Positions 24,601-36,211 of a stretch of 64,000 nt of DNA are shown here, piece by piece; position 1 is the stretch's first letter, and each line of letters begins with the position of its first letter. The position numbers and the translations under genes were made by a program. Location: positions 961,918-1,025,917 of the forward strand of contig MU001679.1 in assembly GCA_010093515.1 (NCBI GenBank), written 5' to 3'. The notes under the pieces are model-generated. The model was given only the letters and a program-made list of their open reading frames with translations, was not told the DNA's origin and made no database searches. The stretch is from Lineolata rhizophorae (Eukaryota; Ascomycota; Dothideomycetes; Lineolatales; Lineolataceae).

Positions 24601-25464
24601 ACATTTGGCCAAAAAAAAAAAATATGGGAGGGGGTTAGGGGGGGGTTCACCAACGTAGACACTCATTCGATACTCATTCTACTACGTAGGGGTAGAACAC
24701 TAAATCTGAATCACTTCTTGCTCTCGTCTCCCTAAACTTAGCAGAGGTACTTTCATAGATTTAGTTCACATGAGCATGTGCTAATTTATAGCTTAAGACT
24801 GTTCTGAAGCCGGAACTTTATACACATACCTCGAGTCATTTGCTTTGAAGAAAACTATAGTATTGCAAGATGATAGACAATGTGGCCGATCTGACGACCT
24901 TGATTAGCCTACGAAAATATTAACTCCCTTGTCTAAATGACACTTAAGAACACTTGAGGATGTTATCCCAGTTGTAGGGCTCTGGTACAGCTTGATCAAC
25001 AATTAGTTAGAATATGACGTTCAGGACTGAACACAGGTGGTCGGAAAACCGAATACTTAGTTTTCTTTCTCTCATAGAATGCTTCCCTTATCACGTAGTT
25101 ACCCGAAATACTAACTCACGGAAGATCCCTTTTACGTCAAAATCTTTCATGGCCCAGGTTTGACCTTGAGATCTCAAAGCAGTTTTTGCACCTACTTTAT
25201 TGGACGTTCAAAAAGTTCAAAATTCCATGGATTTTGGAGACGGAAGTCGAGAAAATCAATATTGATATTCCGATGCCCTCCCCAGAGACATTAGAATTAC
25301 AAATTATGTACACCAGTTGCCAGGCGATCTAATTTCAACGTCCACGAGTCTCGCGTATTCAAGAGCCTCGACAATCCAAAAGGTCGCTTGAAAGGTTGGA
25401 AGACAACAAGCCATCCAGAAACCGCCAGGACTTCGCGAGCGCGCTCCTCCGTCAGACCAAGCAT
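21660..25464. other. Gene-poor 3.8-kb stretch
   Basis: The left end is the promoter of the RING gene. From about 22000 to 23250 the DNA is GC-rich with many overlapping chance frames. From about 23500 to 25350 it turns AT-rich. The longest frame that might deserve a look (23654-24076, +, 140 codons) has no domain, no bias and no good introns. A short A-run followed by G-runs with one TTAGGG lies at about 24610-24645. I find no recognisable transposon protein. The stretch may hold non-coding transcripts or decayed repeat DNA, but nothing I can name. Confidence 0.45.
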
Positions 25465-25821
25465 CTAAGGAGCAGTGACCTCCGGCGTAGGCGTAGGCAG
25501 GGACTCCGGCACCGACGGGGTCGACGCCACCTCATCGTCATCCTCGTCCTCGTCATCGCCCAGCGTCGGGATGATAGGCGCATCGACATCGAGGTCGACG
25601 TCTGCGTTCGCCGGGTCAACGTCGAGATCGACCTCGGCGGCCACCGGATTTTCGACCTCGACGTCGGCGTTGACGTCCGGGACGGCGCTGACGACGTCGC
25701 CCACGGCGGCTAGGACGTCGTCGACGACGGCGTCGACGAGACCGGCAGGCACCTCGGTGTCCTGGGGGCGGGGCAGGGCCATGACGGTGGCGAAGAAGAG
25801 GGCGATGTAGGCGGTCTTCAT
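25465..25821 (-). CDS. Small, very acidic secreted protein
   Basis: A single frame of 118 residues with a clear signal peptide (MKTAYIALFFATVMALP), probably cut before RPQD. The mature part has roughly thirty Asp/Glu residues, no lysine, no cysteine and only one or two arginines, so it carries a strong negative charge. Val/Ala/Asp-rich text contains two imperfect copies of a NADV-D/E unit (NADVEVENP and NADVDLDVD) and a run GDDEDEDDDE, followed by a Pro/Thr/Ser tail. The lack of cysteines argues against a standard disulfide-rich effector. Repeated acidic side chains could bind cations such as calcium or interact with basic surfaces, but that is inference. I know no family. A single exon, signal peptide and sharp composition make a real gene likely. 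Confidence 0.7.
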   Translation of the reverse strand: MKTAYIALFFATVMALPRPQDTEVPAGLVDAVVDDVLAAVGDVVSAVPDVNADVEVENPVAAEVDLDVDPANADVDLDVDAPIIPTLGDDEDEDDDEVASTPSVPESLPTPTPEVTAP

Positions 25822-27985
25822 TTTGGATTGTTGCTGCTGCGTGCGTTAGGGTGGGTCCGGGGAAAGAGCAGGGGAGATGGAGACGGACGTTGGTTATGGA
25901 TGTGTGGATGGCAAAGTGAGTACGTAGGATGAAAGCGGCGTTCAATGAGGGTGAGCCGTGAGTGAGTGAATGAATGAGTGACGATTAAAACGAGTGACTT
26001 TGGTGTAAAGAACGGCTGATCCTGGACTTCGTGGTCAAGTCTGATCGATTATTTGTAGTGCAACCGGGAAGCCTCCCAGGTCGGAGTTCCAGCCGTCTTT
26101 ATACTTCAGGCCCTCCATCCGGCAGTGACGAAATAGGGTGCGCGTTTGCGCGCGAAGGAAACAAAACGCTGATCATTGCCACATCACGATTCGAGGCTCC
26201 ATGGTGGTGGAGTCCACCCACGCTCCTGAGCTCGAACCACTTCATACAAGAGCTCCATCTGCCCACAAAACGGCTTAGAGCCTTGCTACGTAGACTGGGT
26301 CCCCATCCTGTGGTACAGCGCTAGAAAGTCCAGAAAGAATTCCGCGCAAGCCAGTGAGCTGACTGAAGGCGCTCGGGCTCGATGGCGGTCGTGCCAAGCT
26401 CCACCAGCCATTTCCGCAGGCCCTCGGCGAGGATAACAACGGTGTGGGCCCAGCGAGCCAAGTGCCCTTCGTCGTTCCTCACGGCTTGCGAAGGAAGCCG
26501 GGAAATGAAGTTCGACCCGATCGAGTAATTTTGGGGCAGAAGGACCCTTGCGCAGATCCAATAGCCTCGTCGTTCTTCGGACGCTTTCCGTTAGCGCGGG
26601 GTCCCCGCAACCCTCACCACCTCCCCTTGACAGCTACGGATACGGCAAGATTGGCATTCTGCAAGTGGTGATCGGCATGACGACGGAAGCGCCGCGGCAG
26701 CCCGAGCCGGTGCTGAAAAGGAGGATGAGCTCTTTTCTGGCCTGCTAAGGGGGCGGATGGGAACCCTGGGAGAGAGTGGATTGATGCTTGCCAGCCGGCG
26801 GGCGGCGCCATGGCGCTGGTTGTCATGCCTATCGATTTCACGGGGCGTTTTTGACGGCATTCAGAACCATCAATCGTATCTGAGCGGGCGGCCTGATGTG
26901 ATTCCACCACGCCACAAGATAGTCACGAGCCTACTCCGTACTGCTGGGACCTCCCTTACGTCTGCTATTTTCAATCGAACGAGCATTCGTGAGGGAGACA
27001 CTGCTCTTGAAACAATCAGACCGAAAATCAGTGGGGGACTATGTCAATCGAAATGAGTCCAAGAACCCCCGTTTTCCTTACTCGAACACGAAGGACGGGT
27101 GTGGGAGCCCGCGGGGCGGGACGAGTCGCGAGCAACTGCAAGTGAGAGTTGACAGTTCTCTCCGCGAGTCAGGGACACAGGGTCCCTGCGGTCCCTGGCG
27201 GGCGGGATTTGGAGACCCGGCCGAGGCTTGCGCACTGCTCCTCCGCAGGTGGGCGCAGCGGGCTACATTCACCCGCGAGAAAAAGAAAGGGACTGAACCC
27301 ACAAATCATAACAAGCGCCGAGCGCTTTCATCGCGTTCAGGCGCGGCCCTCTTGAAGTTGAACGCGCGGGAAAGATTGAGATCTGCTTCCAGTTGCTGTC
27401 ATAACCGGAGGCTGGTGCGGATACGGAGTATGTAGGAATGTGCTCCTTTCCGACGAGGACGTAGATTCCGCGGACCGAGAGTGCGCAAGAAAATCGCGCC
27501 TGTTTCCCACACGTACTAAGTACGTACCCCATGCACATCTTCCTAACGACGTCAACGTGTTCTTGTCTAGCTTTCTAGGCCTCTCTTCCGGTCTTTTTCA
27601 AGTGCATAGATCATTTACCGTGGTATGTCTCACTGAAGCGTGGGATCGGAACAAAAGAATCGAGCCACGGCTCGTTCCTAATTACTATCTAGACGGACGG
27701 GCACTGGAACAAAATAATACGTATGCATCTGGATCCAATCGACGCCTGCGCTATGCTCCTGTAAAAATCTGTGTGCGCGATGCCCCACTGCCCTTTAGAG
27801 AAACTATCTAGGAGAGAATAGTGATTGCTGATGTAGAAGGATAAGCTTCTTAGGAAAGACGAGTCTCAGGGAGAGTCAAACCAGGGCCGAGGGGATGTGA
27901 CGTCCGAGGCAGACAAAGCTGCGCGGTCCTTACTTGCGCACGGCATTCCAGCGTTGATTAGGCGCATCGCATTCCACTGCCCCTT
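25822..27985. other. Spacer, 2.2 kb
   Basis: Promoter of the acidic secreted protein on the left and 3' flank of the cation exchanger on the right. The open frames on both strands in 26280-27450 lack domains and splice logic. It contains one copy of the short repeat also found at 43960 (here 26924-26946) and the palindrome-type word TACGGAGTA at 27422-27430. Confidence 0.45.
26924..26946. repeat. Short dispersed repeat, copy 1
   Basis: Sequence CACGAGCCTACT followed by CCGTACTGCTG. It matches the copy at 43960-43986 except for a 4-nt TACT duplication there. It includes the word TACTCCGTA. Confidence 0.6.
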
Positions 27986-30900
27986 TTACAGTTCCCTTGG
28001 CCCGAGGGGAGCAGCGAAACCACTGGATGACCGGCCAACAGTCATGAACGACTCCACCTGCGGTTTTATCGCCAACGTGTCTTGCATATCAACGTCCATA
28101 AGATCGACGTTGCTGAATCCCGTCAAGTAGAAGCCGACAACGACGACCAGGTAGGCCAACAAAAGGATACTTCCCTTGAAGTAGTTGCTCTTGCCTTCTC
28201 CATACATGTACGAGAGCAGGAAGACGCAGAGGATGACGGTGACCATGTCCCACTGAGGGAAGATTAGTGCTGCCAGGTCCTGTTAGCTGCGTATTCTATT
28301 GAGTAAGTGAATGATAGGCGGCTTACTGAAGGTGTGGCTGACGATTTCGGTAGGGTCAAGAAATTGCATATAGGCGGCCGAGAAGAGCACGAGAGCGGGG
28401 ACCTGCAGCAGACACACCTGAAGTGCATATGCCGAGCCAATCTCCATAGACAATGCAATGTTACCATTCATGGCAAAAGAAATGGCGTTCTGTATGTCGT
28501 TAGTCCCTGCCCAAACTTAAGATCTTATTCCCAATTTTCAACGAACAAACTTACAAGAAACTCGGTCGTATTCGGCACCAACGCGAACAGGGTGATACCC
28601 AAGAATTTCTCATCTACATCGACATTCTCGAGCACCGAGTCAACCGTGTTGACCAAAATCTCTGCTATCACAGCATACGCCACCGTGGCCGTCAGCAGGA
28701 TGATGGTACTCTTGGTCCTGCTCCAATTGGGCGCGTCATGGCCACCTCCAGCTTGGCCCGCATCCCCGCTGCCCATCTCCTCTGGCTCCTCCATAAACGT
28801 TCCTGCTCTCGTGACGTGTGGCCGCTCGGTAGTGGACTTCACAGGCGTTGAGGAAAGCTGGGTCATCTTGCGGGGCGCCCTCGTGGCGTCGCGAGCCGCG
28901 ACGGCCGCCGCGGTTGCCGCAACTTCGGTGATACCACGCACAAGATGTTGGTTTTGCTCGGGAGACAAACCTTGGAGAGCAAAGCGGTCGTCCTCGCCTT
29001 GACCTCGAGGCGGCACCACATGCGGTGTATCTCCTGGGTGGGTCCGCGATTTGTCCATCTGAGACGTTGCTTCGGTAGAGCCGCCGAGTCCAAAATGCCG
29101 TAGTGAGTGGCCGAGAATACGCTTGTATAGTTGAGATTCACGGATATCGTTGCGCGGTTGGTTACTCAGGGTTTGGCCGCTTGCAGGCGGGGCACCGGTA
29201 GATGTGGACGTGGCTGCACGACTTAAAGGCGTATTGAAAAAGTCCTGGCCACTTCCTTGTTGGCTAGTAGTGTTTAGTGAAGCGCTGGTATTCATCTGGT
29301 GAGTGGATGACTCCATCCTTTCTTGTTTCTTTTCGTCCAACTCGGTGGTCCAAATCACGGCAGCGTGGGTTCTCAGCGTGAAAAATAGCCCGATCACGTA
29401 GGATAGGAACAACATTATCGCGCAAAACCAGATGTAGGGCCTTACAGCGCTACGATAGAACCGACTGTTTACGGCGGGAATTTGTTCGAAATAACATCTC
29501 CTACAATCTTGGCCTTCAGGAGGTTGGTCGGTTTTGCACTTGTGGCAATTGAGTTTATGCTACAGCAACGTTAGACAATTTCTAGCAAATATAGGGTTGC
29601 AATACTTACGCTTCCATAGATTTGGTAAAACAAAGTAGGACCGAAAGCCCCGATGACAGCGAAAAGAAGCATCGTTGATGTGACACCCGCAGATTTCACG
29701 TTGAATCGTTGAGTCTTCCGCTTCAAGGCACCAAAGCACATTGAAAGTCCAGGTAGGAAGAGAACACCAGCGAACAGACTGCCTACAATGCTCCCTTCGA
29801 CAAGCTGTGCTTTACCTTCCTTTAAAGCGACGCAGTACAGAAAGACTTCGACTACTGTGGAGAAGAATGCGTTGACGGTAGCGCCCACTCCCATGGACGA
29901 CTGAGCCGAGATCGAAGCAACTGCTTGGCCGATGAAGTACGCGAGAGGAATTACCCCTAGTAGGCCGAGGATGAAAAGCAATCCGGAGTTGGTAATTGGC
30001 GATTCAATACCAAGTGCTTCTCCAAGCACGAAGTAATCGAAAATGGCGAAAACAACGATGGCCAGCAGGTTGATCAAAAAGATATTGGTACCATCAATGG
30101 TATACTTCCAGTATCTTAGACCAGCAGCCCGATAGGTGCACAAAAGAATTGCCGACGGAGGCCCAGGCTGCCGAGTTTCCGCATGGTCCGAGTGAAACGA
30201 GAGCGCCAATGGATGTCTCCTTAGATGATCGAACAAAAGCAGCGTGACCTTTCCCATAGGTATCGTGAAGACCAGGAGCCAACAGATACCGGAGACGACG
30301 AATAGTGAGGGCGTAAAGAAGCCATAAAAGAAGATGAAGAAGATGACTCTGCCCATGTTCCATTTGCCACGTCCAAAGAGCCTCCTCTTGGATTTGATCT
30401 GGCCATTTGTTTGATTACCCCGCCCTGACCTGTCCAAAAGGCTCTGAGTCTCTGCGCCGGAATCAACACTGTTCCGCCTCCTCCCAATCAACGACCTGTT
30501 GATGTTGAGGGGTCCGAAGAAGAGACGGCCTTCTTCGATGTCTCCACTCTGCCACTGCTCGTACTCGCTGATACTTCGGCCCTCACCTTCATCTTCCTCG
30601 GCGTATGCCTCGTCCAATTTGAGTTTTACATACTTCCCAAAAGGGTAGAAAATGTAGCCTGCAAGGCCCCAAAGCACCCTGCCATAATCCATGCAGCCTT
30701 CACCGTAGCCAAAGAAGAGGCATATCAATCCTCCGGCGGCTGCTATGATCGCAAGCCACCAACCAAAAAGAAGAGTCCAAGCGAAGTTGAAGAGGAGCAA
30801 CCAATGGCTAACGAAGCCGCCAGGGGTCGAATGGATATCACCTTCGGCGGTCTTTTGGACGGAGCGGTCCTTCTTGTACAAAGCTGGCTTCCAGATCCTG

Positions 30901-31635
30901 ATACCGAAGGGATGCGTTTCGTTGATAGCTTGCTGGCGATCTCTAAGCGTGAAGCTCTCCGCCTCGCTAAGTTCGCCGTCGTCTTCATCCTCATCATCAA
31001 CAAGGTCCTCTTGCTCGGCGGGTTCGGACTCTCCCATGGGTCCTTCCTCGTCAGCTGTACCTCCCTGACCCTGCGAACCTGTCGGCGCCGCCGGGCGCTC
31101 TTCTTCGGCGGCCTCGTCATCCTCAGCAGAATCAACCTTGGATAGCGACGGAGCTTGGGCGGCCGGCCGACGCCGGATGGTCGAGGGCATCCTGCGAAGG
31201 CTGCCAGTGGCCTTCTTGGCATGCTTTTGTTCGGCAAGGACTTCTTCGACCTCCTCCTCGGCATCATCTACGGAGAACTCTTGACCCTTATGGGGTCCAT
31301 GGGACGATATCCTGCGGCCGATGCCCGGCTTTTTCGGTTTGGCGGGCGCAGCAGCTTCGGGAGACCCGACGACTTGGCGAGGAGTGCTCGACGGAATTGT
31401 TCCTGGCAAATAAACGTCGCCGTTAGCGTTGTGACAATAGGTAATGGGCGGTCAAATGTATCACACCATATCCTCCGGAGCTCTGGCGAACGGTCTGCCC
31501 GCGCGGACGCGAGGCCTCGGGCGACGGAGACTGCTGCTGCTGTTGCTGCTGCTCGGTGTTTGCCGCGGCGCTGGAACTGCGGCGCGTCGGCGACGATGCA
31601 TTGCTCTCGCCCCTTGATCTCTCATTGTCCGCCAT
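27986..31635 (-). CDS. Vnx1-type vacuolar cation/H+ exchanger
   Basis: Five exons, 31635-31467, 31402-29610, 29559-28555, 28489-28327 and 28269-27986, give 1137 residues. The N-terminal 220 residues are disordered, with acidic runs and a short Gln tract. Two membrane blocks follow, each with calcium/cation antiporter text: SSMGVGATVNAFFSTVVEVF with SIVGSLFAGVLFLPGL in the first half, and FLGITLFALVPNTTEFLNAI with MNGNIALSMEIGSAYALQV in the second. The end (FPQWDMVTVILCVFLLSYMY, GKSNYFKGSILLL) matches yeast Vnx1 (YNL321W), which exchanges Na+ or K+ for H+ across the vacuolar membrane. Between the halves, just after intron 2, sit two CxxC knuckles (C659/C662 and C673/C676), a possible zinc ribbon. 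Ion preference is inferred from family. Confidence 0.93.
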
Positions 31636-32684
31636 GGTTGCAGGGCTAAGAGACGGTGAAGGGCGGCGGGGCCCAAGGTCGCGGCGCGGTGGACGTCAGG
31701 ATTCCCGCTAGCAGATCGGCTGGGCCGGCCCTTGTTGGGTCTGCGCCGATGGGATGTCGGTTGTCGCTCACGGGCGCTGAGAGAAGTCGCCAAACAATGG
31801 GCGAAACGACAGCGGAGCGGCAGGCAAGCGCATGCCTCTCCAGAGGAGAGCGCGGGGGCGATGGAGTGCGACTAGCAGGTGCGCAGCGCGGCGCAGATGA
31901 CTTGACTGTGGACAGCGGCCGGGCGGACGAAGATGCGCGGTATCCGGGGCAATCGGCCTTGTGATGCGCTTGCACGTGGGCCTCGCTACCTCAGCTAACT
32001 TGCCCTGTTTTTACTTTTTGATAATTGTGGCTTCAGCTGCGCCGTCGAACTAGCGCCCTAGTAGCTCGATATATTTTATCGTGGTTCAAACCAAAATTTC
32101 CTGTTAATTTCCAATACAGACTGCTAGAAGCTGGCTGCTGCAGCGCGCTGCCGCATTGCTGGCGCGACTGGGGTGATACAACATCGTCATATGCAGCATG
32201 CCACTCCAAAAGCTCAAGAACGATACATCAGGCGGCTATGTAGCATGGCCGGCCTAGATTCTAGCACCAAACAACGCATTACTGTCGAGTGCACTTTGCT
32301 GTTTCCCCTAGGCGCTCGATGCAATCAGCCAAGGTGACATGGAGAGACAGCTCCGAGCCGGCGTCAGCGGATGGAAGCTGGGGCCCCGGGGAAGTCGAGC
32401 TGACGGCGGCGCGCCGGGCTTGGCAGACCGGGCGCGCGGGCCCCGAGCGCCGAGCGTTATAGGCTCGCGTCGCCCGCCCTAGCTTCTCTGCGCCTTCACT
32501 TGAGCCTCACCAGCTGTCCGCCATCGCTCTACCGCATCAGCAACATTCATCCACCCCCCCCTCCTCCCCGCCACATCGAGCCCATCCGACCGCCATCGCT
32601 CTACGCCGAGAGCCCCAGTACTTCGCCGCGTGCTGTTCTGCAAGAGAAGCTCTGCCCCCGGTTTCTCCTCGACACATACGCGCT
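31636..32684. promoter_or_regulatory. Divergent upstream region, exchanger / RPT6
   Basis: 1.05 kb between two divergent genes. The RPT6 side (about 32480-32680) is C/T-rich, as in many fungal leaders. I see no clear TATA box and no proteasome-associated control element (GGTGGCAAA) on either strand. Confidence 0.45.
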
Positions 32685-33981
32685 ATGGCGACGGCCGCCG
32701 TCGAGACGCCCAGCGCGGCGCACGCGCCGCTCGGCAGCTTCTACCGGAACAAGATCGAGAGCATGAAGCTGGAGATCATCCAGGGCGAGGCGATGTTGCG
32801 GCGACTGGAGGCCCAACGGAACGACTACAACTCGCGAGTGCGCTTGCTGCGGGAGGAGCTGGGTCTGTTGCAGCAGCCAGGGTCGTACGTCGGGGAGGTC
32901 GTCAAGGTGATGGGCACGAAGAAAGTGCTGGTGAAGGTACATCCGGAGGGTAAATATGGTGAGTTTTGACCCTTCCGATCCGTCTATATGCCTTCTCGAG
33001 ACTGCTGGGAGTTGTTTCGCGAACTGAAGCTAACCGCCACCTTAAGTCGTGGATGTTTCTGAAAGTGTCGACATCTCTAAACTCACCGTCGGCAAGCGTG
33101 TCACCTTGCTCTCCGACTCCTACAAGCTCGAAAAGATGCTCCCGTCGTCCGTCGACCCGCTTGTGTCGCTTATGATGGTGGAGAAGGTTCCGGACAGCAC
33201 ATACGATATGATTGGTGGCCTGGACCAGCAAATCAAGGAAATAAAGGAGGTCATTGAGCTGGGTTTGAAGCACCCGGAACTCTTCGAGTCGCTCGGTATC
33301 GCCCAGCCTAAGGGTGTCCTTCTCTATGGACCTCCTGGTACAGGAAAGACCCTGCTCGCCCGAGCCGTCGCCCACCACACGGACTGCAAGTTCATCCGCG
33401 TCAGCGGCAGCGAACTGGTGCAGAAGTACATCGGCGAGGGCAGCCGCATGGTGCGCGAGCTTTTCGTCATGGCCCGCGAGCACGCGCCCAGCATCATCTT
33501 CATGGACGAGATCGACAGCATCGGCTCCTCGCGCGTCGAGGGCAGCTCCGGGGGCGACTCCGAGGTCCAGCGCACCATGCTGGAGCTCCTCAACCAGCTC
33601 GACGGTTTCGAGCCCACCAAGAACATCAAGATCATCATGGCCACCAACCGCCTCGACATCCTCGACCCCGCCCTGCTCCGTCCGGGCCGTATCGACCGCA
33701 AGATCGAGTTCCCGCCCCCGACCGTCGAGGCCCGCGCCGACATCCTGCGCATCCACTCGCGCAGCATGAACCTGACGCGCGGCATCAACCTGACCAAGAT
33801 CGCAGAGAAGATGAACGGGTGCTCCGGCGCCGAGCTCAAGGGCGTCTGCACCGAGGCCGGCATGTACGCTCTGCGGGAGAGGCGTGTGCACGTGACGCAG
33901 GAGGATTTCGACCTGGCCACGGCCAAGGTTCTGAACAAGCACGACGACAAGCAAATGAGTTTGACCAAGTTGTGGAAGTAA
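32685..33981 (+). CDS. RPT6: 26S proteasome regulatory ATPase Rpt6
   Basis: Two exons, 32685-32958 and 33047-33981, give 402 residues. The intron has AGCTAACC before its acceptor. The N-terminus has a coiled coil ([20 protein letters not shown]) and the OB-fold segment [20 protein letters not shown]. The AAA module shows Walker A GPPGTGKT at about 186-193, Walker B IIFMDEID near 241-248, and the second region of homology [20 protein letters not shown], ending with the Arg finger pair. The helical C-domain ends LTKLWK. Rpt6 is one of six ATPases in the base of the 19S particle that unfold ubiquitinated proteins and feed the 20S core. It is almost invariant among fungi and identification is secure. 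Confidence 0.98.
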
Positions 33982-34791
33982 AATGGACTGGGGCAGGGGT
34001 GAGTACGACGGTAATTGGACCATGGGTAGGCTCGTGGAGCCTATATCGGGCTCCTACGTTTTGTTGCACGCGTTTGTCTTGACTGTATCATAGCTCGGCG
34101 CACATTATTTCCCGACGGGCCAAAGAATTATAACACGCATCGTGCTAATTCTGCTATCAATCCAAGACATGGGCTAGACGCCAGTGACCTACCTATGTCG
34201 GCATATGCTTAGTGCCCGAGATATACTGGTAGTGTCGCAGAGCCTCGTGATTACTTGTTTTGTGCACGTCTTCTCCCAAGAAACCGATCAAATGACAAGC
34301 ACCGGCCAGTTAGGGGGCCTAGAAGCATGCAGCTTGACAAATCGGACGATTTTCCAAAGTCGGGAGGGACCGAACGGGCGTGGCCGGCCTCGAAGGATTA
34401 ATATTAATATACTGCTCCTTGCCTTGCGTGCACAATGCGATCCGCACGTCTGGGTCGCTGCCACCCAACCCCAACCATCTCGCCGCCACCGCTTTTCGGC
34501 AACTGATCGATCCTCTCGCCCTGTCCCACTTCACCTGTTGTACGTCGTCACTCGCGCCATATTGCGTCGCGCGCAGCTTTTTCTTTCGGCCCTTCACTAG
34601 TCACGGTCTAGACGCGCGGCGATTGGTTTCCTCGACCCATGCAGGTGCATAATCTCATTCAAAAAAGCGTTCTACACAATCTATTCACATGAAGGGGTAA
34701 ATGGTAGATAGTCTACGATGCCCAAAGGTAGAGCGCGCACCTCGCCACCCTCGGGAGTGCCAAAAAGGAAAAAAAAAAAAATTTTAGAAAA
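33982..34791. other. Convergent spacer
   Basis: 3' flanks of RPT6 (+) and the choice-of-anchor B gene (-). There is an A-run near 34770-34780. No gene is recognised. Confidence 0.45.
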
Positions 34792-36211
34792 TTACTGGGC
34801 GTAGGCGCTGCCGCCCGTGTACTTGAGCGAGTACACGCCGCGCTCGATGCTGTTGAGCAGGATGTAGCCGGAGCTGAAGAAGGGGTAGACGCCCCAGGTG
34901 CCGACGAACTCGACCTCGCCGCCGATGGCGTCGTCCTCGGGGTGGGCGTCGAAGAAGCCGACCTGGCTGAAGCCGGCGCCGGTCGGGTCCTCGGCGACGC
35001 TGCTCACGTCGACGATGCGCAGGCCCGAGCCGTAGTTGGCCTGGTACGACAGGCCCGAGACGACGTACTGGTTGTGGTCGATGGAGTGCACCGGCGAGAA
35101 GTAGAGACCCGTGTTCACGGGCGACGCCAGCGACGAGATGTCCCAGATGTACGTCGTCGTGTTGCCGTCGGCGGCCGGGCCCACCTGGTCCATCTCGTCG
35201 AGCTCGTCGTCGAGCAGCAGGTACTGCATGTTGGCGGTGTCGACGAGCCAGCCCTGGTGCGTGTAGGCGGCGCCCTCGTAGGGCGTCGACGAGATGGTGA
35301 CGGGGCTGCTCTTGTCCGTCACGTCGTAGATGGTGAAGGTGTCCTCGTTGTAGCCGAAGCAGATCTCGTGGCCCTCGTACTCCGAATCCGGGCCCGAGTA
35401 GATGACGCACTGCGCGTCGTGGACGTACCCGTCATCCGAGGCGCACCCGGGAGAGACGGGGTTGGCGGGGTCGGAGACGTCCACCATGAACAGACCGCCG
35501 GCGCAAGGGCCGTTACGGTTGGTGCCGACGGCGTAGATCATGTTGGTCTCTTCGTGGGAGACGATGTTGTGGGAGTTGCCGAATTCGGAAAAGTGAGCAG
35601 TCAAATCCCGGAGAGCAAACGCCTTCGGCTTCTCGAAGGAGCTGATGTTGAGCAGTTTGCGCATGTCGAAGACCTGCATGCCGTAGTCATCCGCCTCGGA
35701 GCCAATGTAGGCGTAGCCGTCGATCACTTTCATGTCGCGCCAGATGGAGCTGTCGGTCTGGACCGCCAGGCGGCCAACGTAGTCCAGAGAGCCGTCGGCC
35801 TTGACCTCAACAAATGCAGTGCCATCACTCTGTCCAATGACACCGAATTCGCGGCCATCGGGAGAAGTCCAGCCTGAAATGAGAAACCAAGTTAGTATTT
35901 AGTGGGGTTGCTTTTTGAATGCTCGATATTTCCGTACCCCAGATGTCATTGCCCTCGCGTTCCACACTGCCCATGTCCTCGTGGCTGAGGAAAGCCATGA
36001 GGTCAACATTCTCGCAAGCGTACTCGCCGGCCATTCCGTCAACACAAGGGACGTTCTTCTTGCTAGGGTATGCTTGAGAGCGGAACATGCCCCGCTCGCG
36101 TTGGCTGGCCCTCTGAGAGGTCTTGATGCTCACCAGACGGTCCATGGCCATCTGGTTGGCGCCGAGGGCGGCGCCAGTGAGGGCGAGGAGAGTAACAATA
36201 GAGGCCTTCAT
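34792..36211 (-). CDS. Secreted choice-of-anchor B / LVIVD-repeat protein
   Basis: Two exons, 36211-35938 and 35873-34792, give 451 residues. The protein starts with a signal peptide (MKASIVTLLALTGAALGA). The body is a chain of beta-propeller-like blocks: SDGTAFVEVKADGSLDYVG, GYAYIGSEADDYGMQVFDM, NSHNIVSHEETNMIYAVG, LFMVDVSDPANPVSPGC, FTIYDVTDKSSPVTIS, IWDISSLASPVNTG and LRIVDVSSV. The pattern x-hydrophobic-x-D-V-S-x-P-x-x-P is the LVIVD repeat, and the order fits the choice-of-anchor B family, in which bacterial and fungal members are exported. The ligand or enzyme activity, if any, is unknown. A TATA box lies about 110 bp upstream of the start, which suggests regulated rather than housekeeping expression. 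Confidence 0.9.

Noticed and set aside
24610-24650. A-run and G-runs with a TTAGGG word, like an interstitial telomere
   Set aside because: Only one TTAGGG unit; the rest is homopolymer, so there is no telomere array.
32902-34023. 373-codon minus-strand frame opposite RPT6
   Set aside because: Antisense of a certain proteasome ATPase gene; no family resemblance.
34942-35877. 311-codon plus-strand frame opposite the choice-of-anchor B gene
   Set aside because: Val/Arg/Asp-rich shadow; the minus strand has signal peptide, repeats and an in-phase intron.
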